From: Codonopsis lanceolata
Taxonomy: Eukaryota > Streptophyta > Magnoliopsida > Asterales > Campanulaceae
NCBI GenBank assembly: GCA_013146195.2
Contig: CM028377.1
Coordinates: 160,654,302-160,718,301, forward strand
Length of the DNA stretch: 64,000 bases
Direction of reading: 5' to 3'
Position numbers and translations under genes: made by a program
In this document: positions 21,841 through 35,519 of the stretch, piece after piece
How positions within the stretch are numbered: the first letter of the stretch is position 1
Layout of the letters: every line of letters starts with the position of its first letter
The notes under the pieces: model-generated
What the model was told of the DNA's origin: nothing
The model's input: only the letters and a program-made list of their open reading frames with translations
Database searches by the model: none

Positions 21841-23290
21841 AGGGGGAAACATTTGTCCTACGCCTAAGGAAACAAAAACCATGCGGCTGAATTTGTTTAG
21901 GGTTACATAGATTTTCAGCTTTTCCAAGTTCAACTTTTCAAAATTTGCAATTTGACGCATTTAGTTTCCAAATCTTCCCAAATGCTTATATTTTGCATGT
22001 TTGACTCCCAAATCACTGGAACCATAAAACAACACTAAAAATAAATATTAGACAATAAAAATATCGAGAATTAGCAACGTTTAAGTCCGAATAATATATG
22101 ATAAATAAGTACAAAACTCACTTATCACTTATCAGTGATATTAGTAGGTAACTCAATGGATAACTGGTCTGGGTTATACCTCGTAGTGATCCATTTTATT
22201 AGGGTAATAACCGGACCGGTCACTTCTAGACAAATTCCAACTTTTATTGTACTTTTTTTAAAATCGAAAAAGACACTTTCAGTGCAAAATAATGAGTATA
22301 CCCTTGATGAACAATACCGCGCATACAAAGTTTTCGTTCATGCATCGCAATGCATCGGGGTTCAAAATCGAAGCATCACCATTCCAAATTGGTGCATCGC
22401 TGTTAACAATTTCCAAACAAATGGTACTTATAGTACAATGGCAATAATTTTCCGATTAATTATTGAATGAAGAAAGGCTTTTGAAATCTGCCACCAAAAA
22501 TGAACTTCCATAGGCCAGTAGTCTAATTAGACATGAGTGGGAAGAATAGCTCGTTATCGAAGCTAGTTCGAGGCAGGCAGTAAATGTTTGTGATGCAAGT
22601 TGGCAATGTTTGTTATGCAAGTTTGCAATGTTTGTTATGTAAGTTGGAAAGTTTGTGATGCAAGTTAGAGAGATGGTACTGAGCTGTGTTGTTCATAGTT
22701 GTTGGGTGAAAGAGTATGAAGGAATCAAAGCCTAAAAGAAGGCGACTGCACAAATTGTATTTCGTGATGCATCGATTTGGTTCACGATGCAACTATTTGG
22801 AATTGCGATACATCAATTCCCTTGCTTCTTTCATGTCTGTCATTTGTTCATTTAATGCATCGATTTTTCTACATTGCAAATCTAATGTGTGCATTTTGAT
22901 GCATCAGAATTCCAATTAGATGCAACGCAAAATAAACCAGACCTCATGTCCCTTGACGATGCATGAATTTAAAATTGCAATGCATGATTTTGATGTATCA
23001 AAATTCCAGTTGGATACATCGCAAAATGAACCAGACCTCATGTCCCTTGACAATGCATGATTTTGATGCATTGAAATTCCAATTGGATACATCGCAAAAT
23101 GAACCACACCTCTTTACAAATCAGATTCCAAATTGATACATCGAGATTAAAATTCGAAGTTAGAGAGATGGAGAGAGACACGTAGAGAGAGAGGGGGGAG
23201 AAGGATTGAATGAAGTGAAGGAAGAAGACCTCTTTAACTCTTTTAGGAACTACAAGAGTATGGCCTATCAAAGATGCTAAGACAAGCAAT
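21841..23290. mobile_element. TGCATCGCGATGCA-type element (family copy 3) with tandem units
   Basis: Words such as GCATCGCAATGCATCGGGG (near 22343) and GATGCATCGATTTGG (near 22765) recur. Between 22880 and 23115 the block CCAGACCTCATGTCCCTTGAC is repeated at 22937 and 23031 (94 bp apart), and a shorter CCACACCTC occurs at 23104. A leader-like purine-rich stretch (GAGAGATGGAGAGAGACACG) follows. Non-coding; exact ends not found. Confidence 0.5.
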
Positions 23291-24594
23291 GATCATAGGT
23301 CCTCGCCTTTCAGGCCGAATTAAACAACTATAGTAGTGAACTTCCTTCTTCACATCTATTTGTCAGGAAAATAATTCATTCAAGAGCACAAAGAGGTTTA
23401 GTCTTCGATAGCCTATCGAAGGAAATGAAAAAGAATGGAAATCTCTTTAAAGGAAAAAAGCTTATAGCTTTACTACGAAGTGCCGCCAATTAATCTCTTT
23501 CTTTCATGGGTTGATGTGAAGCTCTGGAGGGATGCCGAAAGGACTCTTCATTTGAGAGAAATGCAATATGTGAGTTTCACTTGAAATCATTTCCAAGGAG
23601 TGAGGTTGGGTAGGTTTCCACCCATTTTCACAAAAAGAAGAAAATATTGTTGGGAGCTACCAAGAAATGTTCCACGTCGAAGACGAAACCAACTGTGAGG
23701 TAGGTGATGGACATTTTAGGAAGAATATAACGAGAGTGGCCTTATGTGACTGGAAAAAAAGGTACTAGAACAGTTATAAATCTCTAAAAGGTACGGTACC
23801 GACCCAAAATTTATTCATCTTATTATAGCTCTCTAATGAGTGTTATCCATTAACACTCAATAAGTCTATTCTAATGGGTATATAGGGTAATCCAATAAAT
23901 TGGATAAAATATTGACACCCCTATTTAAAATGCACCGAAAGCATTTTTACCCATTCGATACATAAGCGAATTGTGCAAGTCAACTCAATTCTAAATTAGG
24001 GCATGTTAAAATATGAGTTCTTTTGTCATTTGATAATTGTTCTCTAACATAGGAAAAACATTTTTTTACATTATATTATTTGGAAAATATTAATGTTGAA
24101 ACATAAAATATTTAGTGAAGGTTGTATATATACCAGTCAAGTTCGTTATCTTAGAGTAATCATGAGTTACCTCGTGCGAACTTGAACTTTGAGCGAAGCG
24201 GAAGACTTTCTGCTTGAGCTACGATTTTTCTATATCATGATCAACAATCCTGCAAGTCTCTCTCGTCGAATTGAGATCACGTAGCACGAATATCAATTCT
24301 GGTTCACACCGCAAATCCAAGCCTTCTGATGGTTAGGTTAGATGGAGTATTTGGTGAGATAGAATATATGAGATAGACAGAATAGGGGCGGTCAAAGGAG
24401 GAGACATATTCTCTCCTAGGCGTGTAAAACCTAATTAGGGATTTATCCCTTTAGTTGTCCTATTTATATTATTGTACAAGAAACGCTATTTCTTGTAGGT
24501 TAAGTTAAATCAATCCTGAACCCCTTCGGATTAGGAAACTAATTTAACCTTTAATTATATAAATATATTCCATGTGAGCGGAAGTCAATAATCA
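23291..24594. other. Unassigned DNA, partly LTR-like
   Basis: 23300-23820 has no recognised coding match. On the minus strand 24160-24590 has a TATA-like segment (ATAATATAAATAGGAC near 24465) and a leader-like region, suggesting a decayed LTR, but no termini could be fixed. AATCA at 24590-24594 is the probable target duplication of the next element. Confidence 0.4.
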
Positions 24595-27500
24595 TGTTAC
24601 GACACGACCCAATTCCAACACGGAATCCCGAGGTCGTGCCAATAAACTAACTAAACATCAGATAGGCGGCTGCTAAACATGATGGCACCTATCAAATCAA
24701 CTGAGCTAAATAAGCTCCAAAAAGAAAGTAAAGCCATAACGGCAATACGAAGCAACAACAACGAGAAATTGCAGAAGCGAAATATAAGAATGGGGGCCCG
24801 AGCTATCAAGTTCCGAGCTAACACAACCAAGGAGATGGTAAATCTCTCGGCCTAAAAATTCGAACCGCGTGGCGCAACATTGCGTACGCTCAACAAACCA
24901 CCTGCTTAACAAAACTAGAATAATAGAAATCAAGTCTTCGGCAATACTACATGCTGGAATCCAACAATGATAAACACGATTCTACTACTCGGGAACATAT
25001 AGCAGCATCAATGAGCACAATATGCCGAATAACCTCAACTAAACACCACGAGTTGAAAACATGCTTAGGAACGAAACTAGAATAGACTACTAACATACAG
25101 ACCACGACAAGACATAACTTGTCGGCTCTAAAATAATACCACTACAAACCCAACATAATTCTACCCAGGGTAAAACTTATATTACTTTACATATACAATC
25201 GTCCTCACCGGAATTAACAGTATGTATTAATAACATTAATAATAATACTAATGATACTCCACGAGCAAAGTCTCGGAAGAAATGCCTGCTACGACCGCGA
25301 ACTACTCGACCTCAAAGCGAGCTAACAATCAACTGCACACTAAAGAAATAAAAGCACCGAGTGAGTCATAATGACCCAGCAAGTTACTACAAATAACAAT
25401 ATAACATGATATTTTACACAGTTACTAAATTACCATGGCATCATGTTAAACAATAACAATCCGTGAACATGTATCCTATAATCCTTGATACTTCACAAAA
25501 TATCATTTTCTTTCCTATTTCTCAAAACCTTTATGCAACACAATATAATACAAGTAGATGCACAAACCAATAGCATAATCTTTTCTTCCCTTTTTAAAAC
25601 CATTCATGCAACAATATGATAATCATATAATTGTATGTAAACCATAATATAAATAAGAGTTTACTTCTCTAATTTTAACAAACCAATTGAATCAAGACAT
25701 GCTTCCTCGATCCGCTTCTATCGCGCTGCTCTTGCAAATCACTTGCACAATCACATGTGCTCCCGACACCGGTTCTCTGGTATCGTCGACCTTGAGACAT
25801 CTTTCAAGTACCATAGCTTCTAAGGTCATGCTTTCCTGCTATAAAATATGGATAGCTACTTCCCCACTGCGGCCGTAGTGGAGGCGTGTGGGACCCTTAG
25901 TCTCCGATACGACGACCCACAGCAATCACGAGTCCCATAACTCGTGAAGACGATACGTCGTCCCATCATTGACTAACCACAATAGAAACCCGATAAGGCC
26001 TCTATATCCGATTACCTTATCAAAACAAAAACTCAACAAGGCTCTAATATCCGATCACCATGTCCATGCCAAGCAGGTTAGTATTCCTACTTAAATGATT
26101 TACCTTGCGCATACATGAAGGTAATTAATATCACATACATACATGTATTTTGCAAATATAACACACATAGCAAGACTAGTTATTTAGCCTATCAACCATA
26201 TACATATCAAGTTCTTCATTATTCTCAAGTATTACATCATAAATCTTGATTGAATTCACAATCAATCCAAGCGTGTAGATTTCACACTCTACTAACATAT
26301 AACTATCATGAATATTCATGTCATAAATAAATACTCACATATACCGAGGTGACTAATCAATTCTCACCTCAATCCATAAATTAAGACTCGTCATTTAGTC
26401 TAAAAACAATTCTTATTCATGGGGGTCTACAACGATCCTCAAATATAAATACACCAAGGTTGCCATTATCTAACCTCAAACTACGTACCAAGACTTATAT
26501 GTATTTAGTCACAAACAATTACCCATCGAGGTCTTCAAAGGTCCTTAATGAAAACTCGAAAGATCAACACGAAAACTTCCAAAACAAGATTATATACCTA
26601 GTCTCCCAATTCATTACATGTCGGAGTTCTATTAGTCCTACTCTCATAGTGTATACATCTATACACTTAAACCCATGCTCAAAGCGTGACAGGACTATCA
26701 CTAGTTGATACTACACTAAATTAAACCATGCTCCAAGTATCTCGGTCATACGGCTTACTAAGTTAGTTAAGCGACCACCCATCATTCTAGTAATAACCTT
26801 TAGGGTTTTAGTGTCACATTGGACTCATAAAGTAATCATTCGGGTCTTCACAAACAAGACCATACGCCTCTCAAATAACGTAGGATTCAAACACTACTTT
26901 ATTTAGAGTATTATCGCTCTCTATCCGACTCTGTTGAGCCTTAACTCTATATTTCATCCTTTAGGTCATTATTGATTTAAACCACAAAACCCAACAATTC
27001 ACAACTTATTTGATACTCTTATATCAATCATCACAAACCCAAGTATCTCTAAATTCAAATAATTGCTATTAAATTCATAACCCAAGACTTTCTAATTAGT
27101 CTTAAATCATAGAGTACCCAAAAGTACACTCTTAACCACCACATAAAAACTGTTCATCAAATCATATTCTCAATTCACCATTTATCATACAAGAATTATA
27201 TTTTAGATTCCCTAAGAATTCGGTGTATTATTGTGCACTAAAAATGACTTCTCAAAATCTTTCATTCTCATTAGTTTGCACTCTAGCTATTGTAGGGGTC
27301 CATATAAGGTTAATAAATTTTACTAATACATTCATAAGGACTTATAATCATGTCCTAAATCATCAATTATCACAAAAACCCAAAATCTACCCAAAAGCCA
27401 TAATCTCAGGATTTCATAATTTAGGTTTAACGATTTTCAAACGTTGTAGGATTTCATACTAGTACTCACATAAACATACTAAAACTCTATTTTACTCCGT

Positions 27501-28818
27501 TGAGTTGATTTACCAATTTTCAAAAGTTAGGTCACAAACCCATTTCGTGATTTAGCCAACATTCGGGTTCCTAAACCCATTTCCCAAGTTCTTCAAGCAT
27601 AAACACCGAACATAATCACAAGTAAACCCATTTACTTTCACACCCATATGTTCTCAACATATAAACCATCATAAACCCATTAAAACATAGTAGGATATAC
27701 TACCATAGCATGAAAATCAACTCTCTAACATCTTAGCATGATATTAGGCTAGAGAGAGAAAAAAATAGAGAAGTAACTTACCAAATCCGGGTTTAACAAA
27801 CCTATTGAAAATGAAAATGGATAGAGGGGAAACGATCTCCTCACCGAGAGCTTTCCAACGGTGGTTTTGGTTCGCAAATCCGATGGGTGAATCAACGGGA
27901 GAGCCAACACAATCAAACACCTATTAATGGTGTGTCTCTCTCTATCTAGGTGAAGGAGATGAAAATGGGGATGAAGAATGAGTGGAGGAGGGTTTTGGGT
28001 CTTCAAATACTTTCAATGGGAGGTCACAAAGCCAAGGGGCTGGTTCTACTAAGGGTAAGGATGAGATTTCACAACAAAAACCAAAAAAATGTGCTGCTAA
28101 CTCGTACTGCTACAGTATCGTGCTATAGTGCTCACGCTGTGTGCATCCAACTTGCGGCGGCTTCCGTTTGAACACCGTTTGACGAAACGACGCGATTTCT
28201 TCTCCTGCCACTCTGTAAATTTCCTAAGTAAAATACTTAAAAGCCTCAAACCAAATAAAAATTTTCTCGAGGGTTACTTGATCAAAATAATTCAGCCGTA
28301 TACCGAAATCGGTCCGTAACTGCTGTACAACGGACGAAACTATGCTGGACAACCCAATGATCGAAACAAAGAACAAACAAACATACATACTTGTTTTAAA
28401 ACATGTTAGAAGCCTAATGAAATGTCTCAAACACATACCCAATGTCAAAACAAAATTAAGTACGACCAAACTACCAAAGGCAATACGTTAACGATACGCG
28501 AATCGAGAAATCAAACTTATGGCAACGACTATACTTTGAACGTCGTGGCCACATGTAAACTTTCTTAACATGAAAATAAGGATATAAAATGTATCCAAAA
28601 AAAGTACATGAATGTTTAGGATATCTCAAAGGCCGTAAACAATAATTTAGAAAGATATCGCTCTACCGAGTCGAGTTTCCAACAACGCCCAGTTACTCAT
28701 TGTAACTCTAATAACTCCAAGGCACTGTCTATGGTCCAATCAACTCAAAAACATGAAGACTCATACAAGAATTCTACCATGCAAGAAAGTCAAACTCGTA
28801 AAGTTTCAGGGTGTGACA
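24595..28818 (-). mobile_element. LARD 3' LTR (Tekay/Del-like, 4.2 kb)
   Basis: On the minus strand the LTR starts TGTCACACCCTGAAAC at 28818 and ends GGTCGTGTCGTAACA at 24595. The first 1527 bp on the plus strand match 33910-35436 in the same order with few differences. A GTAAGTTAC block at about 27773-27781 (minus strand) follows a leader-like region. Upstream of it, repeated GCTACAGTATCGTGC words lie at 28100-28140. Open frames inside are short and without family resemblance. The 4224-bp length is long even for this lineage. Confidence 0.85.
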
Positions 28819-28832
28819 TTCTCTCCACCTAA
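28819..28832 (-). promoter_or_regulatory. Polypurine tract of the LARD
   Basis: Minus strand reads TTAGGTGGAGAGAA immediately before the LTR start TGTCACACCC. It is preceded by GAGGATGAATTCTTTTT, which resembles the end of chromovirus pol just upstream of the tract. It primes plus-strand DNA synthesis in active relatives. Confidence 0.8.
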
Positions 28833-31800
28833 AAAGAATTCATCCTCGAATTCTGAATCTTGATAATTGAACTATTAGATCAACATCTCGTCCTACCAAC
28901 CAATCGAGACATCAATCCCGATGTCTCGTACCTTAGAAACACTCTCAAGGCTAAACAAACACAACTCAGCAACTAAGTCGTAACTAATTACCAATTGCAC
29001 AAATCTCCTCAGGTTGAAATCATATCGTCTCGGTTACAAAACAAACCTTGAGGTTCTTCCACCTGAACAAATAAACAAAGTAAGTTATTATTATCTTGCT
29101 AAATACACTCTCATATCATTCTTATTCTCTATTATACTGAAATTATTTGCTTCAAATATAAAACATATAATTATGTACCAAATTACACATTGACAATAAT
29201 ACAAGAGTTGCCTAGCTATATGGCAAAAAAAATCAATCAAGACGAGAAGTGTGTCTATGTCACTACTCCCTACACAACATTCGTAATCATGCAGGTTCAT
29301 TATGCCCCAAAATCTTCCCAATCCCAGTCGAACACACATGAAGCATATATTTGCATCAATAAGAAACTCAATTCATTTCACATTCTGTGACGACCCGACC
29401 CAGACCCCAAGGAGGAATCGCGAGTCAAGCCATCCAAATAGGACTACAATTCATGCAAGGAATCAATTATAGAAAACGACGTGACGCAACATTGTAGACG
29501 TGACACAACTCGGCACCAAAAGACCGGAATAATTTAAAAAATTTTAAACATGATATAGCAGTTTAAGACAAGTGTACCAATTCATCGGCGACTTTACAAC
29601 CGGAATCCAACACTAAACAGTTCATGCTATAACACCTCGACGGCTAAACATGCCGGAGAAACAACGAAAGTAAATAAGAGCTAATGTGATTCTCAGCGGA
29701 AGACTTTAAACATGTGAACCAACTACAACTATACAAGGCTCGGCGTACATGCGCCGGCAGTCAAAATAGGATACAAGTTACTACAAGTAATAGACATAAA
29801 TACAATAAGTTCAAGTTTCCAAAAGCGAAGTCTAAATGACTTGCTATACCCAATGTCCTTTCAAAAGAGAACAAAAGAAGGACATCTATATATAACAACC
29901 TCGTTGCGAGTGATCTCGGACAAGCACGAACCCTGCAACGCCTCAACGGGAAGAACCTGGACGGCTCGGATCTAAAGCAGTAAAAGGGAGGGGGTAAGTC
30001 ATAAAGACTTTGTGAGCTAACAATTATGCATGTCATGGCATCATGCAACATACATAGCAAGATATCATCATTAATATCAAGTCAATCAAAGCATTCATTT
30101 ATATAAACACTTAGTTCACATATCCATGGTAGCACATTGGTTTCACATAAGTTCTATAAAGTAAATCACATATGAAGAGGATATGTTATAGAACCGGTGC
30201 CGCTACGTAGCTCCTGCAATACAAGCGTTAACTTTATCGTGCCAGAGATACCCGTGATGGATGTATCAAAGTACCGAGCTCTCTACCCGGGTACCAAGCT
30301 CTCTACTTGGTAATTAGACTTGCCAATGTGCTCTGTTGGTTACAGCAAAGGGGCTACTTCCCTACTGTGGCCAACAGTGGAGGGGTGTGTGATAAAAACC
30401 CGGTATAACAACCCATCACTACCACGAATCCCATAACTCGTGACGGCGATGCATTGTCACACCATAGACTCAACCAAATATGCTAGCTGGACTAATGCAA
30501 TGCCAAGTAGATGTTTACTCGTCATATAAACTCAAATAAGGAACAAGTTCGACAAGAGCGAACTTATTCAACAAGTAGGTGTTTACTCATTAAGGAATCA
30601 AATATAAATTCGACAAGAGCGAATTCAACATGTCAAATAGATATATCATACTACAACATGCTCTCGATTATGCATTTATTTCACACAATCATATAAACCA
30701 CATAAGAACTCGATTGAGTCTAATAAGCATACATATCAAACATGTACTTCAATTCATCCCAAAGTCACGTAAGCTAATACATTAGTCTAACGAACTACCA
30801 ACGTCGTAGGGATTGAATGTGGAGTCGGTATTGTTCAATAACTCCCTAATCTCAACTCCGATGAGTCATTACTAAAAGTGCAACTAAGTAGAGCATAGAT
30901 ACTATATGCATCCCATTGCTCTTTTCTATGTTCTCCGTTCATTTAGAACTTAATAACTAAGCCATTCATGACCTTAAACTAGCCATAAACCAATTCCGGA
31001 GTTTCAAACCTTAGAATCGTCGATTTTTCTAAACCTACAATTGAAACTTATTCTTTCACAAGAGTTATTCCTAGGAACATTTAGAACATCATTCATGCTT
31101 TACACAAAGTCAAAATCATAACTTGGCATGGAAATCATACAATCCTACACACTTTTCATATGAAGAATTGAAGAATTCTACTTCATTAGAAGTCTTCCTA
31201 AGCATGATTAGAACAACTATAATGAAGGAAGCATGTTATTTTATTGAACATGAAATTCTGGGAATTGAAAACTCACATTAAGCCTATGAATAATGGTTGG
31301 AAGGAAGAACAAATCAAGGATTGTTGAAGAGGAGGGCAAGGCCTTCGATTCAACGGTCTCAGATCGCCAATCGGGTTACCGGAACTCCGGCAAATGGTCA
31401 CACAAGCTATGGAGCTTCTCAAGAACGAAAATGGAGGATTATGTATTCAGCAAATGGAGCTTGAAGGTCACAAATGACTGAAAAGGGATTTTATATGGTT
31501 CATGTAAACCACAATCCATGTGAAAGGTGTTATAAGACTTTCTATTGGCCAAGGCTTGCTAGCCATTGATAACCACTCATCCAAGGGCTTAGAGGGCTTG
31601 GACTAGAGTCAACAAAGGGGGCTTAAGTCACTAAGGACGGCCAAGGGGCAAGGGCATGGTAGACATCAACCAAAACTTGCAAAAAATCCCGTATGTGTGA
31701 AATGCAGGGAAAAGCGGTCGCATGGTTAAGACCATGCTAGCGCATCAGACTATTCATGGCCAAATTCCATTTTGTTGTTACTGGACAGTCGATCTTGTAA

Positions 31801-33895
31801 AATCGACCATAAATATCTCACAACTCCAAATGAGGTTATTCTTGATTTTTCTGAAACTATACTCATTAAAATATATTTTAGAATTTTAAATTACTCAATT
31901 TGGACTTATATTCATCAAAATAAAGTTGCAACAAAAACAAATACAGAAGCTGATTTCCTAAAAACAGAATTCTGGCATAGCCGTAAGTCAAGACCTAAAT
32001 GAGGTACTTCGACACCTTGGAAAATTACCAAATTTTACAGGGAGTATCCTAACATATGAAGGTAAAATATAATAAATTTTTAGAAAATTCTCTTTAGTAT
32101 ATTGGTACCAGAATTTTCCCGAAGTTCGCCCAAAAACATGACTGAATCTTTGAAGTAATATGTTGGTCATCTTATTTCCAAATGCAACAAATCTATGAAC
32201 ATTGATTGTGCAAGCATGAGAAATACTAGTACACTTGATCTAGAACTTAAATGAACTTCTCGCAAGTTGAAAGCACAAACAATACAAGTAATGAGGGCAA
32301 ACACGAGAAACCCTAAGACTCAAACGAAGCAACAATGATTCTAAACTCTCAACCATGCATACTATGATCAAGATTAATGTTATAAGTCATATATGCAAGG
32401 TACTAAGACTCCAATGAGACTTAGTTAAGAGCTAACATGCTAAGATGAACACTCAAAGCATTAACGACAAAGCATGCAACACATGGAAGGCAATCACACT
32501 ACTATGATCTTAACCAACTTAATGCAAGCATGATATGAACAAAATGAAGTCTCTAACATGTTAAGACATACAATAAACATGTTATAATGATGTTATACAT
32601 GTAATGGGTTTGGGTTCTCACACATTCATTCCATTTGGTAATAGGTTCGGTCAATTCCTTAGCCTATTCATAACCGTTCTAGTTCAATGACGAATACCTC
32701 TTGACAACCAATCCAGGGTACCTACTGAATTAGTTTCAAAAGCTTCCGTCGTAAAGGATGCGAAGTGTTTGTGCATCAAAAGCATCCTTAAATTTGGTCT
32801 CATGTACACATACCAATAAGCATGGAAAATATCTCATTCAACAAGGTATATCACTTCTATTATGCAAGTATGCCAAGTATGTTATTGTTAGTGCTAATGC
32901 ACATATATTCATTTATGCACAATCATAAAAATATTAAATAAAGAAGTTTACTACATCTATACATCTATAATCATTCTCCTAACAGGGTCCCAACACTTAA
33001 CACAATCACGTGATAACCATGTACTAGCAATCACTACTAAGATGGTGCGTACTCTTATATTAGTCATACCTGTAATCCATACTATCCATGTATGTTCTAC
33101 TCATACGTTAATCTCCTATTGATGGTCATACTAATAACATATACAAAATTCCTTTCATCATTTATATCACGTATCTCATAATATCGTATTTTACCATAAC
33201 TAATAAAACCATCATATTAAGGGTGATTACTTGCTAGTATATCTCACTCCTTACTCATAATAGTCCCACATAGGCAAAACATAAGCTCACTAAGCTACAC
33301 GTTACTACCTACAGGTACCGGCACGTCACAAGCTCACCAAATCAATAATCCAATCTCCTATCGAGGTATGTCCCTCGATCACAACATAAATCGGGATACT
33401 TCTCACAAGTTCACAACACACCAAGAAGCACATGAACACATGATCGTGTAATATTAACTACTACGAATCCTCATAAAAGGGTTTAAACAATACTTCTAAT
33501 GACTACTGGAGGTTTGACAACTCCGTTCTCCAACTTACTACTAACAAATCCTAACTCTTAGGATTACTACAATGATTACTCTTTGGACCGACAAACTAAC
33601 TCCTCCGATCTCTCGTGACGGAGTAAAGGAACAATAGCTCTATCGAATTGCAGTGCACACTCTTAATGTAACTGCAAGCCTACAAGTAGAGTAAGAGGAG
33701 TATAATTCTCCCAAACACAAAAGTCCGCCATATCGGCGATCTCAACCACGCTAGACCTTGCACCTTAAACACTATCCCTACGCACAACATTTGCCTTCAA
33801 GGCATCTATAGACAAACGCTCGACGAAAACATCTCGATGACAAACCCAACCCAACCTAGGCCATGGAACCTATCCTGGTGAATAGCTAACCTATA
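28833..33895 (-). mobile_element. LARD internal region, non-coding, split by a solo LTR
   Basis: Between PPT and PBS lie only 28833-29380 and 32628-33895, about 1.8 kb in total once the solo LTR is removed. No gag, protease, reverse transcriptase, RNase H or integrase motif appears on either strand, and the open frames are short. Large LTRs, intact priming sites and no coding region define a LARD-type, parasitic derivative that would need the proteins of an autonomous Tekay element. Confidence 0.75.
29386..32622 (-). mobile_element. Solo LTR, second Tekay-like family
   Basis: Minus strand starts TGTGAGAACCCAAACCC at 32622 and ends TCGGGTCGTCACA at 29386. The direct repeat CATTC flanks it exactly (29381-29385 and 32623-32627). 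No primer site or interior is present, so it arose by LTR-LTR recombination. A minus-strand TATA box (TATAAAAT, 31488-31495) is preceded at 215-260 bp by AGCGGTCGCATGG and the related inverted CCATGCTAGCGCATC (31712-31746). Length 3237 bp. Confidence 0.88.
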
Positions 33896-33907
33896 GCTCT
33901 GATACCA
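33896..33907 (-). promoter_or_regulatory. Primer binding site (initiator tRNA-Met type)
   Basis: Minus strand TGGTATCAGAGC, the complement of the initiator tRNA-Met 3' end, two bases after the LTR terminus TAACA. It primes minus-strand DNA synthesis and fixes the orientation of the element. Confidence 0.92.
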
Positions 33908-33909
33908 AC

Positions 33910-35436
33910 TGTTACGACCCGACCCAAATTCCAACACGGAATCCCGAGGTCGTGCCAATAAACTAACTAAACATCAGATAGGTGGCTGCTAAGCATGGTG
34001 GTACCTATCAAATCAACTGAGCTAAACAAGCTCCAAGAAGAAAATAAAGCCGTAATGGCGATACAAAACAACAACAACGAGAAATTGCGGAAGCGAAATA
34101 TAAGAATGGGGGCCCGAGCTATCAAGCTCCGAGCTAACACAACCAAGGAGATGGTAAATCTCTCGGCCTAAAAATTCAAACCGCGTGGCGCAACATTGTG
34201 CACGCTCAATAAACCACCTGCTTAACAAAACTAGAATAATAGAAATCAAGTTTTCGGCGATACTACATGCTGGAATCCAACAATGATAAACACGATTCTA
34301 CTACTCAGGAACATACAACAGCATCAATGACCACAATATGCCGGATAACCTCAACTAAACACCACGAGTTGAAAACATGCTTAGGAACAAAACTAGAATA
34401 GACTACTAACATACAAACCACAGCAAGACATAACTTGTCGACTCCAAAATAATACCACTACAAACCCAACATAATTTTACCCAGGGTAAAGCTTATATTA
34501 CTTTCATATACAATCGTCCTCACCGGAATTAACAATATATATTAATAACAGTAATAATAATACTAAAGATACTCCACAAGCTAAGTCTCGGAAGAAATGC
34601 CTGCTACGACTGCGAACTACTCGACCTCAACACGAGCTAACGATCAACTGCACACTAAAGAAATGAAAGCACCGAGTGAGTCATAATGACCCATCAAGTT
34701 ACTACAAATAACAATATAGCATGATATTTTACATAGTTACTAAATAACCATGGCATCATGTTGAACAATAACAATCCGCGAACATGTATCATATAATCCT
34801 TGATACTTCACAAAATACCCTTTTTTTTCATTTTTCTCAAAACCTTTATGCAGCACAATATAATACAAGTAGATGCACAAACCAATAGCATAATCTTTTC
34901 TTCCCTTTTTAAAACCATTCATGCAACAATATGATAATCATATAACTGTACGTAAACCATAATATAAATTAGAGTTTACTTCTCTTATTTTAACAAACCC
35001 ATTGAATCAAGACATGCTTCCTCGATCCGCTTCTATCGCGCTGCTCCTACAAATCACGTGCACAATCACATGTGCTCCCGACACCGGTTCTCTGGCATCG
35101 TCGGCCTTGAGACGACTCTTAAGTACCATAGCTTCCAAGGTCATGCTTTCCTGCTATAAACAATGGATAGCTATTTCTCCACCGCGGCCGCAGTGGAGGC
35201 GTGTGGGACCCTTAGTCTCCGATACGACGACCCACAGCAATCACGAGTCCCAAAACTCGTGAAGACGATGCATCGTCCCATCATTGACTAACCACTTTAC
35301 AAACCCGATAAGGCCTCTATATCCGACTACCTTATGAAAACCAAAACTTAACAAGGCTCCAATATTCGATCACTCTGTCCATGCCAAGCAGGTTAGTATT
35401 CCTACTTAAACGATTTACCTTGCGCATACATGAAGG
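33910..35436 (-). mobile_element. LARD 5' LTR, 3' part only
   Basis: 1527 bp collinear with 24595-26121 of the 3' LTR. It is cut after GAAGG (35432-35436) by insertion of the Tat element; the uninterrupted copy continues GAAGGTAATTAATATC. Near-identity of the two LTRs indicates a fairly recent insertion compared with the other elements here. Confidence 0.88.
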
Positions 35437-35519
35437 TGTGGGTTCCCGGGAAATTGCTCCCGTGTACGTGCGGATGCGGTGACATCCACTGCTCCCGTTC
35501 CACCCTCCCTTGTTTAGGG

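Noticed and set aside
22135..22470. 111-codon frame near the third TGCATCGCGATGCA block
   Set aside because: No recognisable family; it overlaps repeated words and an opposite-strand frame of similar quality.
23290..23820. Possible mitochondrial DNA insertion
   Set aside because: The composition looked organelle-like, but I could not match any mitochondrial gene or intergenic block with confidence.
30270..30320. ACCGAGCTCTCTACCCGGGTACCAAGCTCTC-like direct repeats as a possible CRISPR or vector polylinker
   Set aside because: It has only two imperfect units and lies inside a plant LTR with matching relatives; the restriction-site look is coincidental.
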